DNA of 40,181 bases, taken from positions 1 through 40,181 of the forward strand of contig NZ_AFIE01000031.1 in NCBI RefSeq assembly GCF_000214135.1, read 5' to 3'. Source of the stretch: Acinetobacter sp. P8-3-8 (GTDB taxonomy: Bacteria; Pseudomonadota; Gammaproteobacteria; Pseudomonadales; Moraxellaceae). Below, piece by piece: positions 28,328-36,750 of the stretch. The notes under the pieces were generated by a model that was not told the origin of the DNA, ran no database searches, and saw only the letters and a list, made by a program, of their open reading frames with translations. How positions within the stretch are numbered: position 1 is the first letter of the stretch; each line of letters starts with the position of its first letter. The translations under genes were made by a program, and so were the position numbers.

Positions 28328-29014
28328 ATGAATGATCTAAATCAAGCTCGAAATCATGTATTAAAGCAGATTGAGCAAGCCTGTATAGCTGCACATAGAG
28401 AAGCGAGTCAGGTGATGTTATTGGCTGTTTCAAAAACACATCCAAGTGAAATGCTCAGTGAAATGTATATGACAGGACAGCGTGCTTTTGGGGAAAATTA
28501 TTTACAAGAAGCTTTAGATAAAATTGAAGCATTGAAAGATTTAGACATTGAATGGCATTTTATTGGTCATGTACAACGCAATAAAACCAAACATCTTGCT
28601 GAAAAATTTGCATGGGTACATGGCGTTGATCGCTTCATTATCGCTGAGCGTCTTTCAAACCAGCGTGCAATAACATCAAATCCACTGAATATTTGCTTAC
28701 AAGTGAATATCGATGCGCAAGAGAGTAAGGATGGTTGTCAGCCTGAAGAGGTTGCAGAATTGGTACAACAAATCAGCCAACTGCCAAATTTAAAACTACG
28801 CGGTTTGATGGTGATTCCTGCGCCTGATCATTCACAAGCTTTTGTCGATGCTAAAAATTTATTTGAAAATGTAAAAGCACAACATGCACATCCAGAAGAT
28901 TGGGATACCTTGAGTATGGGAATGTCTGGTGATATGGCGAGTGCCATCGCAGCGGGCTCAACCATGGTACGTGTAGGGACAGCATTGTTTGGTGCACGTG
29001 ATTATCACCAATAA
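28328..29014 (+). CDS. yggS: PLP-binding protein YggS/YBL036C family (PLPBP)
   Basis: This 228-residue single-domain PLP protein has no known catalytic activity and is thought to control vitamin B6 balance. I chose the ATG at 28328 rather than that at 28313. The protein then begins MNDLNQ like E. coli YggS, the PLP lysine in LLAVSKTHPS falls at residue 36 as in E. coli, and a weak GAGA is better placed. FGENYLQEA (about 57-65), WHFIGHVQRNK near 77-87, and the phosphate-binding SMGMSGDM and GSTMVRVGTALFG near the end are all intact. It neighbours pilT as in Pseudomonas. Confidence 0.93.
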   Translation: MNDLNQARNHVLKQIEQACIAAHREASQVMLLAVSKTHPSEMLSEMYMTGQRAFGENYLQEALDKIEALKDLDIEWHFIGHVQRNKTKHLAEKFAWVHGVDRFIIAERLSNQRAITSNPLNICLQVNIDAQESKDGCQPEEVAELVQQISQLPNLKLRGLMVIPAPDHSQAFVDAKNLFENVKAQHAHPEDWDTLSMGMSGDMASAIAAGSTMVRVGTALFGARDYHQ

Positions 29015-29143
29015 GCTTTTAACGCTTTATATGGTGATATTTTCTATACATTGAGAATAGAGGCATAGAGCAAATTAAATTTCAGAATGATTTTATTATC
29101 AATAAATAAGCGGTGCGTGCATTTTTAAACAATCAACTTAAAT

Positions 29144-29460
29144 AACCTGAACTCGAGATAAGTATGTTCCCTACTATACGATACGCGGAAACGTCAGTCG
29201 CATTGTTTGAGGCCGAGCTACATTTGTAATGTACTGTTTTTGCAATATATTTGGTACTTGAAGATATCTGTCGAGTTGGCGACTGACAAATGGTTTTGCT
29301 CTTGCGTGGCAGTGCCACTCATCCCGAAAGCCTTGCGAGGTAGTACCTCTCAGGTCGAACCGAAGGTTAATTCTTGTATCTGACTTTAAATGGTAAGACT
29401 CCATTGTGCCTGATCTATCTTTTCAATAACTTACATCAGAATTTATCCCGAACTGACGTT
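29144..29460 (+). mobile_element. MITE-like non-coding element, copy 3 (complete, 317 bp)
   Basis: Ends are AACCTGAACTCGAGATAAG and TTTATCCCGAACTGACGTT, imperfect terminal inverted repeats. AAAT flanks both ends directly (29140-29143 and 29461-29464; AAATA if the first A is counted as target). The interior matches copy 2, including GTGGCAGTGCCAC (29306-29318) and GAGGTAGTACCTC (29337-29349), with scattered substitutions. It lies between yggS and the thioesterase gene. The rest of that 689-nt gap shows nothing I can identify. Confidence 0.85.
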
Positions 29461-29703
29461 AAATATTATCGGGTAATTTTCATCTTAGCTCGGCATCAAT
29501 TGAGGTGACTTAAATAGATTTATTGACAAAGCTTGTTTTAAATCATGTCTTTTTATCGCGATGGAATTGAAAATGATTAAGCAAATTTAAGAACCCATGA
29601 GGTCAATTTTGCTTCAAATCATGGACTTCTCCACTAAAGTTGAGTACAAAAATGGACAGAATGAATTAGTTTATTAAAGCAATAAATCGTTACAAGGAAG
29701 TTT

Positions 29704-30498
29704 ATGTCTGCTTATTATCAATTGCTGAGTCGTCATATCGATGAGCAAGGTATCGTTACAGCACATTATCAATCGACTATGAATGCCCAAGGTGCGTGGA
29801 ATCCAAATGAACAACATATGGCGCCTGCAACAGGCGTGATCTGTGCGGAGTTGGAACAATTTTCGCCACGTGAAATGATGCGTATTGGTCGAATCAGTTT
29901 GGATATTTATGGGTTGATTGCGCTTGGTGAAATTGAAATTACCACACGGACGATACGTGCAGGAAAGACCATTGAGTTAATTGAATCGACTATGAAAGGG
30001 CAAGGGAAAACTTTAGTTGTAGCACGTACTTGGCGCATGATGGTTTCAGATAGCTCAGCAATTGCTGGATTGGAAGATTCACGAGTTGCAACGCCTGAAA
30101 ATATGCCTATTTTTGATGGAATCCACCAATGGAATGGGCAATATACACGTACAGTTGAAGCAAGGTCTGATGATGAGCGTCAAGGCAAAGGATTGGTTTG
30201 GTTAAAAACGCAAACTGATATGGTAGAAGGGCAAAAAACCTCTGATTTTGTACGTTTAGTCTGTATGGCGGATATGGCAAATGGTGTTGTCCCTAGACAG
30301 CCTAGACCTTTTGAATGGGGATTTCCGAACTTAGACTTACAAATTCATTTATATCGTATGCCGCAAGGGGAATGGTTGGGGCTTGAAGCTGTACAGCAAT
30401 ACGGTGCGGATGGAATTGGTTTATCCAGCTCAATTATGCATGATGTGCATGGGCCATTTGGGCGTAGTGAGCAGATTTTGACCCTTAGACCGATGTAA
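29704..30498 (+). CDS. Acyl-CoA thioesterase-like hotdog-fold protein
   Basis: This 264-residue protein resembles the double-hotdog thioesterase superfamily (TesB/4HBT_3-like). The N-terminal half holds APATGVICAELEQ and the RIGRISLDIYGLI strand, with GEIEITTRTIRAGKTIELIE, followed by a WRMM strand. The C-terminal half holds FVRLVCMADMANGV, PNLDLQIHLYRMPQGEWLGLE and GLSSSIMHDVHGPFGRSEQ, the usual second hotdog with its active-site region. Substrate is unknown; medium- or long-chain acyl-CoA is inferred from family. AAGGAAG precedes the ATG. A 12-bp hairpin follows. Confidence 0.82.
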   Translation: MSAYYQLLSRHIDEQGIVTAHYQSTMNAQGAWNPNEQHMAPATGVICAELEQFSPREMMRIGRISLDIYGLIALGEIEITTRTIRAGKTIELIESTMKGQGKTLVVARTWRMMVSDSSAIAGLEDSRVATPENMPIFDGIHQWNGQYTRTVEARSDDERQGKGLVWLKTQTDMVEGQKTSDFVRLVCMADMANGVVPRQPRPFEWGFPNLDLQIHLYRMPQGEWLGLEAVQQYGADGIGLSSSIMHDVHGPFGRSEQILTLRPM

Positions 30499-30563
30499 GC
30501 AATACATCAAAATTAGGCAATAAATCAAAATTAGAAAGATATTTAAAATGACTTAGAATTTAC

Positions 30564-30597
30564 AGATCTATATTGGATGATCAATATAGATCTTTTA
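30564..30597 (+). terminator. Terminator-like hairpin after the thioesterase gene
   Basis: A perfect 12-bp stem (AGATCTATATTG / CAATATAGATCT) with loop GATGAT is followed by TTT. Part of it (TATTGGATGATCAAT, 30571-30585) recurs at 31696-31710 before the second lipoprotein gene. Confidence 0.7.
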
Positions 30598-30672
30598 AAC
30601 ATTATTCAACAATTCTCAATGCTGAATTTACTATACTGATCCATTATATAATTTAAAAATAAGGATGAGAGA

Positions 30673-31470
30673 ATGAATAAATCTAAGATTTTATTAAGCT
30701 TAATGTTGTGTGGTTTATTCACCGCATGTAGCACGACTCAAAACTCTCCAACATCTTCTGAGTCTTCTCAAGCGGATTATGCACCTGAACCCTCACCACC
30801 GCCAGCTGCAAAAATGACCTCAGCTCAAACGACATCAGCGCAAAATAACCGTGTACGTTCAGAAGAGCGTTTAGGGACAAAGTGGGGTGATGAAGTCAGT
30901 TCTCATGTGACACAAATCGATTTAAAACGTATGAGTAATAATCCAGTTGGCGAAACGCAAATACGTTATGCAAATAAGCAATTTTCAGGGCGAAGCATTA
31001 ATAGTATTTCTTTAGCTGCTGGGAAAATAAGTTTCTCAGTTATTGATGATCGTGGACGTATTTTACCGCTGTATCGAGATGGTCAAAGCTATTATCTTGC
31101 TGCCAATGATGGACAAAGCTATCAATTACGTTATTCCAATACCAGTCAGCAAACCTTTGAAATTGTTGCAAGTGTTGATGGTTTAGATGTATTGGATGGT
31201 AGCCAAGCGTCTAGATCGAAAAGTGGTTATGTGCTTCGTCCATTCAGTTCATTTGCAATCGAAGGTTTTAGAAAGAGTAATTCAGCGGTCGCTTCATTTA
31301 CCTTTAGTAAACCGCAAGATGCTTATGCAGCAAATAACTCAAGTGGTTCTATTCAAAATACAGGTGTGATTGGTACGGTGGTTTATGAACTGAAAGCACC
31401 AAAATATTATCCTGCGAAAAAAACCAATGATGGTTATGCACCTGCGCCCAATGCATTTCCAGCGGATTAA
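30673..31470 (+). CDS. Putative lipoprotein, tandem paralogue 1
   Basis: I do not recognise a named family. The signal peptide ends in lipobox FTAC (Cys19, Ser at +2), so outer-membrane attachment is likely. A Ser/Pro/Ala-rich linker (about 20-65) precedes a folded region (about 70-245) that seems rich in beta strands: RLGTKWGDEV, NSISLAAGKISFSVIDD, GQSYQLRYSN, FEIVASVDGLDVLDG, AIEGFRKSNSAVASFTFS and GVIGTVVYEL. It ends in YAPAPNAFPAD. The next gene encodes a close paralogue with the same order of blocks. No Cys pair or catalytic motif is visible. A terminator-like hairpin follows. Confidence 0.8.
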   Translation: MNKSKILLSLMLCGLFTACSTTQNSPTSSESSQADYAPEPSPPPAAKMTSAQTTSAQNNRVRSEERLGTKWGDEVSSHVTQIDLKRMSNNPVGETQIRYANKQFSGRSINSISLAAGKISFSVIDDRGRILPLYRDGQSYYLAANDGQSYQLRYSNTSQQTFEIVASVDGLDVLDGSQASRSKSGYVLRPFSSFAIEGFRKSNSAVASFTFSKPQDAYAANNSSGSIQNTGVIGTVVYELKAPKYYPAKKTNDGYAPAPNAFPAD

Positions 31471-31490
31471 AAAATAGTGGTTTGTCGTTG

Positions 31491-31518
31491 AAAGAGGAAT
31501 GAAAGTACTCCTCTTTTT
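31491..31518 (+). terminator. Terminator of lipoprotein gene 1
   Basis: An 8-bp stem (AAAGAGGA / TCCTCTTT) with a 10-nt loop is followed by TT. Confidence 0.75.
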
Positions 31519-31733
31519 AACAATGTTATAATGTTACAAAAAATATAAAAAATTATAAAAAATCCTGAATAGTGAAGTGTGAGCCGTCAAGTTATGATTA
31601 TTTTGATAATAATCTAAGTTGCCTATACCTCCGATAATCTGATGCCCTATTCATTACTATAGAAGATAAAAACTATAGATAAAAAGCATCAAAAATATTG
31701 GATGATCAATCATGCTTTTAAATAGGTGACATA

Positions 31734-32498
31734 ATGAAAAGAATATATATTTTAATTTGCATAATATTCTGTATTTTCCTTGCTGCTTGTTCGAAAAAAA
31801 CAGAAGACCGCAATTCAACCAACCAAACCGAAACAACAAGTACAGCAACAGCAGATGCTGCCGCAGAAACTACAAATAATGAAGTTGCTACAGATGAAAA
31901 ACTTGGAACCAAGTGGGGAGATGAAATTGATTCCCAAGTGACTGAAGTAGACCTAAAACGTCAGTCAGATTCTCCCTTAGCTGAAGCGATTGTGCAGTAT
32001 GCCGATAAAAAATATCAAGGAAAATCAGTCAATTCAATTTCACTTGCTGCTGGAAAAATCAGTTTTTCAGTCGTGGATGATCATGACAATAACATTCCAA
32101 TCTATCGAGTAGGTCAAAGTTATTTCTTATCTGGACGTGAAGGGCAGAGTTATCAGCTGAAATATGAAAATAATACGGCTAAGACTTTTGAGATCGTGGC
32201 CAGTGTGGATGGTGTTGATGTAATTAATGGTCGTGAAGCATCCCGAAGCAATTCAGGTTATGTATTAAATCCACATGAATCATTGAAAATTGAAGGTTTT
32301 AGAAAAAGTAATTCAGCGGTCGCTTCTTTTACCTTTAGTAAACCTGAGGATTCTTATGCTGTGAACTCCGATCATGGCTCAATTCAAAATGCTGGTGTGA
32401 TTGGTACGGTGATTTACGCGTTGGAAGCGCCTGAAGGTGATGCTAAACCTATAAATAAGTATGCTCCACCACCGAATGCATTTCCCGCAGATCGATAA
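31734..32498 (+). CDS. Putative lipoprotein, tandem paralogue 2
   Basis: This 254-residue paralogue of the preceding gene has lipobox LAAC (Cys19, Ser at +2). A Thr/Ala/Glu/Asn-rich linker (about 21-57) follows, then the same folded region: LGTKWGDEID, NSISLAAGKISFSVVDD, GQSYQLKYEN, FEIVASVDGVDVING, KIEGFRKSNSAVASFTFS and GVIGTVIYAL. It ends in YAPPPNAFPADR. The linker differs completely from paralogue 1 while the core is highly similar. AGGTGA serves as Shine-Dalgarno site. It has its own upstream region and a likely terminator at 32532-32570. Function is unknown. Confidence 0.8.
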   Translation: MKRIYILICIIFCIFLAACSKKTEDRNSTNQTETTSTATADAAAETTNNEVATDEKLGTKWGDEIDSQVTEVDLKRQSDSPLAEAIVQYADKKYQGKSVNSISLAAGKISFSVVDDHDNNIPIYRVGQSYFLSGREGQSYQLKYENNTAKTFEIVASVDGVDVINGREASRSNSGYVLNPHESLKIEGFRKSNSAVASFTFSKPEDSYAVNSDHGSIQNAGVIGTVIYALEAPEGDAKPINKYAPPPNAFPADR

Positions 32499-32531
32499 AC
32501 AACTTTACATATAAGTAACTTTACATAAATG

Positions 32532-32570
32532 CAGACGTGTTTAATTGAACATGTCTGTATATTTCTTTTT
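32532..32570 (+). terminator. Likely terminator of lipoprotein gene 2
   Basis: A 10-bp stem with one G-T pair (CAGACGTGTT / AACATGTCTG) and 6-nt loop is followed by a T-rich stretch. Confidence 0.65.
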
Positions 32571-32613
32571 TATTGAAGCAGTAGAAATATAAAACAGATA
32601 GAGGATTATTCAG

Positions 32614-33024
32614 ATGATGAAATTATTGAAAATATCTACAACGATATTCGTTGCGACATTGTCCATGCATACATTTGCAGATCCCGTAGAAGACCAGTTT
32701 AAAGATTTGATTGCACCACAGTCGACTTATGCGAAGTTTCAAAAGAATTTCGATACGATATTAGGCGAAATTGAAACGATTGCTGAACGAGGGAATCGTA
32801 CACAAGATAAGGCTGAACTTTATCCGATGTGCGTAGCAATGCAAAGCGCGATCACTGCATTGAAAAATAATAAAAAATTCAAAACTGATTATGATAAAGA
32901 TTATAAGCAATTTAATACGACATATAATGAAACTTTGGCAAATGCTACGCATGGATTAAGTGGTAAAAAAGAAATTTGTGAGGAGGGTAAACAGTATTAT
33001 TTTGAGCATGTGCTTGTTAGTTGA
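32614..33024 (+). CDS. Small secreted protein of unknown function
   Basis: The 136-residue precursor has a signal peptide (about residues 1-22, likely cleaved after TFA). The mature part of about 114 residues looks wholly helical and charged. It holds exactly two cysteines, in YPMCVAM and KEICEEG, which could form a disulfide in the periplasm. No family is recognised. GAGGAT precedes the ATG. It follows the lipoprotein pair on the same strand but behind a likely terminator, so a functional link is only suggested by position. Confidence 0.7.
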   Translation: MMKLLKISTTIFVATLSMHTFADPVEDQFKDLIAPQSTYAKFQKNFDTILGEIETIAERGNRTQDKAELYPMCVAMQSAITALKNNKKFKTDYDKDYKQFNTTYNETLANATHGLSGKKEICEEGKQYYFEHVLVS

Positions 33025-33093
33025 TACTGAATCTTGCCATTAATGATCGTTATTCAATATTGCTATTCATCTGAGAATTTAAGGAATTAAAAA

Positions 33094-33117
33094 GTGGGGG
33101 GAGAGAGCATTCTCCCC
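33094..33117 (-). terminator. Terminator of sbcDC
   Basis: A 7-bp stem (GGGGAGA / TCTCCCC, 33098-33104 and 33111-33117) is followed on the minus strand by CCAC and TTTTT. Confidence 0.75.
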
Positions 33118-33144
33118 TCATTGTTCCTTGTATGATGAATTGAG

Positions 33145-36100
33145 TTAACTTACTACCTCAATCGTACTCGCACCTGCACCTAGCGGTCGTACCTGAATCT
33201 GCACAGGAATTCGTTCATGCATTTCTTGAATATGGGAAATCAATACCACTTTACGGCCTTGATTTTGCAATTGATCTAACGCATTCATAACCATATGTAA
33301 CGATGATGCATCCAATGTGCCAAAACCTTCATCAATAAACAAAGATTCTATTTTCATTGAACCCGAAGCCATATTGGCAATGGCTAAAGATAAGGCGAGG
33401 GAGGTTAGGAAAGACTCACCACCTGAAAGGGAAGCGACGGAACGTATTTCACCATCCATATCATGGTCAATAATCGCAAGACTGAGCGAATTTTCCAGAC
33501 GTTTTAATGTATAGCGTTGTGATAGTAAAGCAAGTTGCTGATTGGCGTATTCCAATAAAATATCCAGATTATATTGCTGAGCTAAATCACGGAATTTTTT
33601 ACCTGTAGAATCACCCATCAAACTGGATATTTTACTCCAGCGATGTTCTTCTAGTTGTATTTGCTGAATTTTATCTGAGAATTGTTTTTGTTTAGCAAGA
33701 TTTTGTTGATGGACTTCAAGTTTCAGTTTGAGTTGATCTCTAATCTCAAGTTGTGTTTTGAGTGCATTTTCATTATCCAGAATCAATTGCTGTAATTGAG
33801 TCAAATCAATCTCAGGTTGATGATGCAGATGCTCAGTCAATTGCTCTTGTACGGTTTTGAGCGCAGACGTTGCATCATTGAGCAAACGTTCAGTATTTTG
33901 TATTTGCTGACGAATGTTTTGCTCTTGAGTAGGGCTAATTTGTGCAAAAACGTCTAAATCATGTTGCTGAAAATCAGCATGTTGCATGAGCCAAGTTTGT
34001 ATTTCATGATTCACATGATTCAGATTGTTTTGGCATTGTTGCAACTGGGCTTTGAGCTGTTCCAACTGACCTTTTTGTTGTTCAAACTGATGACGTAGCT
34101 GATCAAAACTTTGTTTAAATTGTTGATATTGACCTTGTAAATGTTGACGGTTCGTATCATGTTCAGCCAACCATTCATTCGGTTTTACATCACTTAAACC
34201 GGTCATGTTTTGAATCAATTGCTGAGCAAGTTCGGTATTTTCTTGCCCTTTAAGCTTAATCTCTTGCAGATTTTGACGTGTCTCTGCGATGTGTTTGTTG
34301 GTATTTTTAAGATTAAGCTGTACAGAAAGTAGTTGTTGAGTTTCGTGGTTAAGCTGTTTAGTGAGTTGCTCTACTTGATCAAGTTGTTGAATACGTTGAT
34401 TTAACGCTGCATAAATGCGTTGTGCAGTTGTCGCCGTCTGCAGTTGCCAGTTTTGTTGTTCTGTATCAGATAGACACTGAGTAATATGCTGAACCTGTTG
34501 CAGTAGATTTTTAGCTGTATTTAATACATGCTCAAGCTGTTGGATGTTTTGTTGAAGCTGTAGTTGTTGTTTATTGGCTTGAATGATCGTATTGAGCTGT
34601 GTTTCGTTCTGCTGAATATCAGCTTTTTGTTGTTGATTAAATTGATCTAGTTTTAGCTTAATTTCAGCGTGTGATTGCGTCAAATCCAGTTGAATATTCA
34701 CATTGTTAAATTGCTGAGCTAAATCATGCTGAGCAATTTGTATTTTCTCTACAAGCGATTGATGCGTAGCTTTAAACTGATCAACTTCGCTATTCAGTTT
34801 GGTTAAATTTTTCTGAGTATCTTGCCAAATTTTAAAATGGTCTTGTTCTTTTAAAATCGCTTGTTGTTCTTGCTGTTGTTGCAATTCAAACAATGCTTTT
34901 GATACTACAGCATCATCGGTCTTAAAAGGATGTGTGGTGCTTCCACAGACGACACAAGCTTCACCTTCTTTCAACTCGGCACGTAAATGTTCAACATTTT
35001 CAGCATGCAGTAAGCGTTGCTGTTGCAAAATCGTTTGAATTTGCTGACGTGCATGTTGTGCAGATAAATAATCTTGTTCAGATTGCGATGTAGTTTTTTC
35101 GAGTTGCAAAAATTGTTCAGATGAATGTTTGAGTTTGATTTCAATTTGATTCGACTCATCTTTTACTTGGAAAAACTGCACCAATTTTTGTTGAATAAAA
35201 TCCAATTGATTCAGTTGTTTGATCTTTTGTTCACGTTGTTGGCGCAATTGTTCAAGCTGCGTTTCGATCTGTTCCGCAGCACCATATTGTGCAATGTTGT
35301 GCTGTAATAATTTTTTTTGCTCCGTCAATTGTTGTTCTGTTTGATTTAGATCTTTTGATTGGTTTTCAATATTTTGATATTGCTGAATAAATTGTGCTAG
35401 TTGTTGCAAATGTGCAGACAAGCCTTTATCTAAACTGGAGAATTGCTGGCTTGTTGCAAGTTGTTGATTCAAAGTAATTTGTTGCTGACCAATCTGCTGA
35501 ATCTGTTGTTCAATATGTTGTTTTTGATTCAATAATGGCTGTTGTAACTGTTCTAAATCCTGTAGTTTTATTTGGATTTTCTTAAATTCAGTGCCTAAAA
35601 AATCACGCTCTTGAATGCATTTGCGAACTTCATTTAAATCACTTTGATGTGTATTTTCAAAGTTTTGAATATGATTTAAAGCAGTTTCAGCCTGCTGATA
35701 TTGTGATTTTTCAACTTCAAATTGCTTTGCTAAATCATCAAATAAACCTTGCTGTTGCTGAGCCTGTGGTACAAGTTGCTGTTGAGTTTTTAAAAATTGT
35801 TGCTGTTGGAATACATTTGGGCGAATGTCTGAAAATATCTCCAATCGTTTCAATTGTTCTTTTTCAGCCGATAAATTTTGCTGTGATTTCAGTTGAAGAT
35901 CGACATTTTGTTGTTTGAGAATGATCTCATGATCAAATTTATGTTTACGTTCAAACCATTGCTGTTGTTTTGCTAGTTGTGATTTTACAAGCTCAAGCTT
36001 TTTATAATCTGCATCAAGCTGTTGGAATTGCTTTGTCGATTCAGCAAAGTCTTCATCAGATAAAATTTCGATATGTCCAAGTAAATTCTCCAGTTCTTTA

Positions 36101-36741
36101 CGAGAATTCGCCACGGATTTGGTCTTTTCAAAAGCCAATTGACCAATCTTTGCAAAGATTGAAGAATTGGTTAAATATTCAAGTAATTCACCACGCTCAT
36201 TGTCACGTGCTTTTAAAAAGGCTGTCACTTCAGATTGAGCAAGCAGCACAGCACGAGTGAATTGTTCAAAGCTTAGTTGCGTGATTTTGAGAATACTTGT
36301 ATCAACGGCTTTGGCTTTATCTGCAATGACCACACCATCGGTTAAACACTTTAAATAGCGTTGTACACTTTGTAGTTTTCCATCTGCTTTTTCACGTGAA
36401 CGTTTTAACTCCCAACGGGCTAAATAGTGTTTCTGATCTTGTGCAACAAACGTGAGTTCTGCAAAACCATGCGCCGTACCTCGACGCAAAACAGTCAGTG
36501 GCGAGTTGGTTAAAAGCTCTGAACCATCAACATCCGTGAGTTTTCCATCACTGTCTTTTAAACGTGGAATTCTATTAAACAGGGCAAGACACATGGCATC
36601 TAAAATGGTGGATTTTCCTGCACCTGTTTTACCAATAATTGCCACTAAACCTGCCGAGGCTAAAGGTTCAGATTCAAAATCAATAAAGTGTTCACCTGAA
36701 AGAGATGCCAAATTTTTTAGTCGTATTGATAAAATTTTCAT
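33145..36741 (-). CDS. sbcC: Nuclease subunit SbcC (Rad50-like ATPase)
   Basis: SbcC with SbcD forms a Mre11-Rad50-type complex that cleaves DNA hairpins and processes ends. The 1198-residue protein has an N-terminal ABC half with Walker A GKTGAGKS at 37-44. Two long coiled-coil arms, strikingly rich in Gln and Leu, enclose a CVVC zinc hook near residue 595. The C-terminal ABC half has signature SLSGGESFLTSLAL near 1105 and Walker B SLFIDEGFGTLD near 1135, then the VVLISHI switch. AAGGA serves as Shine-Dalgarno site. It begins 9 nt after the sbcD stop, so both are one operon. Confidence 0.95.
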   Translation of the reverse strand: MKILSIRLKNLASLSGEHFIDFESEPLASAGLVAIIGKTGAGKSTILDAMCLALFNRIPRLKDSDGKLTDVDGSELLTNSPLTVLRRGTAHGFAELTFVAQDQKHYLARWELKRSREKADGKLQSVQRYLKCLTDGVVIADKAKAVDTSILKITQLSFEQFTRAVLLAQSEVTAFLKARDNERGELLEYLTNSSIFAKIGQLAFEKTKSVANSRKELENLLGHIEILSDEDFAESTKQFQQLDADYKKLELVKSQLAKQQQWFERKHKFDHEIILKQQNVDLQLKSQQNLSAEKEQLKRLEIFSDIRPNVFQQQQFLKTQQQLVPQAQQQQGLFDDLAKQFEVEKSQYQQAETALNHIQNFENTHQSDLNEVRKCIQERDFLGTEFKKIQIKLQDLEQLQQPLLNQKQHIEQQIQQIGQQQITLNQQLATSQQFSSLDKGLSAHLQQLAQFIQQYQNIENQSKDLNQTEQQLTEQKKLLQHNIAQYGAAEQIETQLEQLRQQREQKIKQLNQLDFIQQKLVQFFQVKDESNQIEIKLKHSSEQFLQLEKTTSQSEQDYLSAQHARQQIQTILQQQRLLHAENVEHLRAELKEGEACVVCGSTTHPFKTDDAVVSKALFELQQQQEQQAILKEQDHFKIWQDTQKNLTKLNSEVDQFKATHQSLVEKIQIAQHDLAQQFNNVNIQLDLTQSHAEIKLKLDQFNQQQKADIQQNETQLNTIIQANKQQLQLQQNIQQLEHVLNTAKNLLQQVQHITQCLSDTEQQNWQLQTATTAQRIYAALNQRIQQLDQVEQLTKQLNHETQQLLSVQLNLKNTNKHIAETRQNLQEIKLKGQENTELAQQLIQNMTGLSDVKPNEWLAEHDTNRQHLQGQYQQFKQSFDQLRHQFEQQKGQLEQLKAQLQQCQNNLNHVNHEIQTWLMQHADFQQHDLDVFAQISPTQEQNIRQQIQNTERLLNDATSALKTVQEQLTEHLHHQPEIDLTQLQQLILDNENALKTQLEIRDQLKLKLEVHQQNLAKQKQFSDKIQQIQLEEHRWSKISSLMGDSTGKKFRDLAQQYNLDILLEYANQQLALLSQRYTLKRLENSLSLAIIDHDMDGEIRSVASLSGGESFLTSLALSLAIANMASGSMKIESLFIDEGFGTLDASSLHMVMNALDQLQNQGRKVVLISHIQEMHERIPVQIQVRPLGAGASTIEVVS

Positions 36742-36750
36742 GACAAATCC

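Noticed and set aside
29133-29404. Two minus-strand reading frames across element copy 3
   Set aside because: They run through the terminal repeat and palindromes, have no Shine-Dalgarno site and are not kept as frames in copies 2 and 4.
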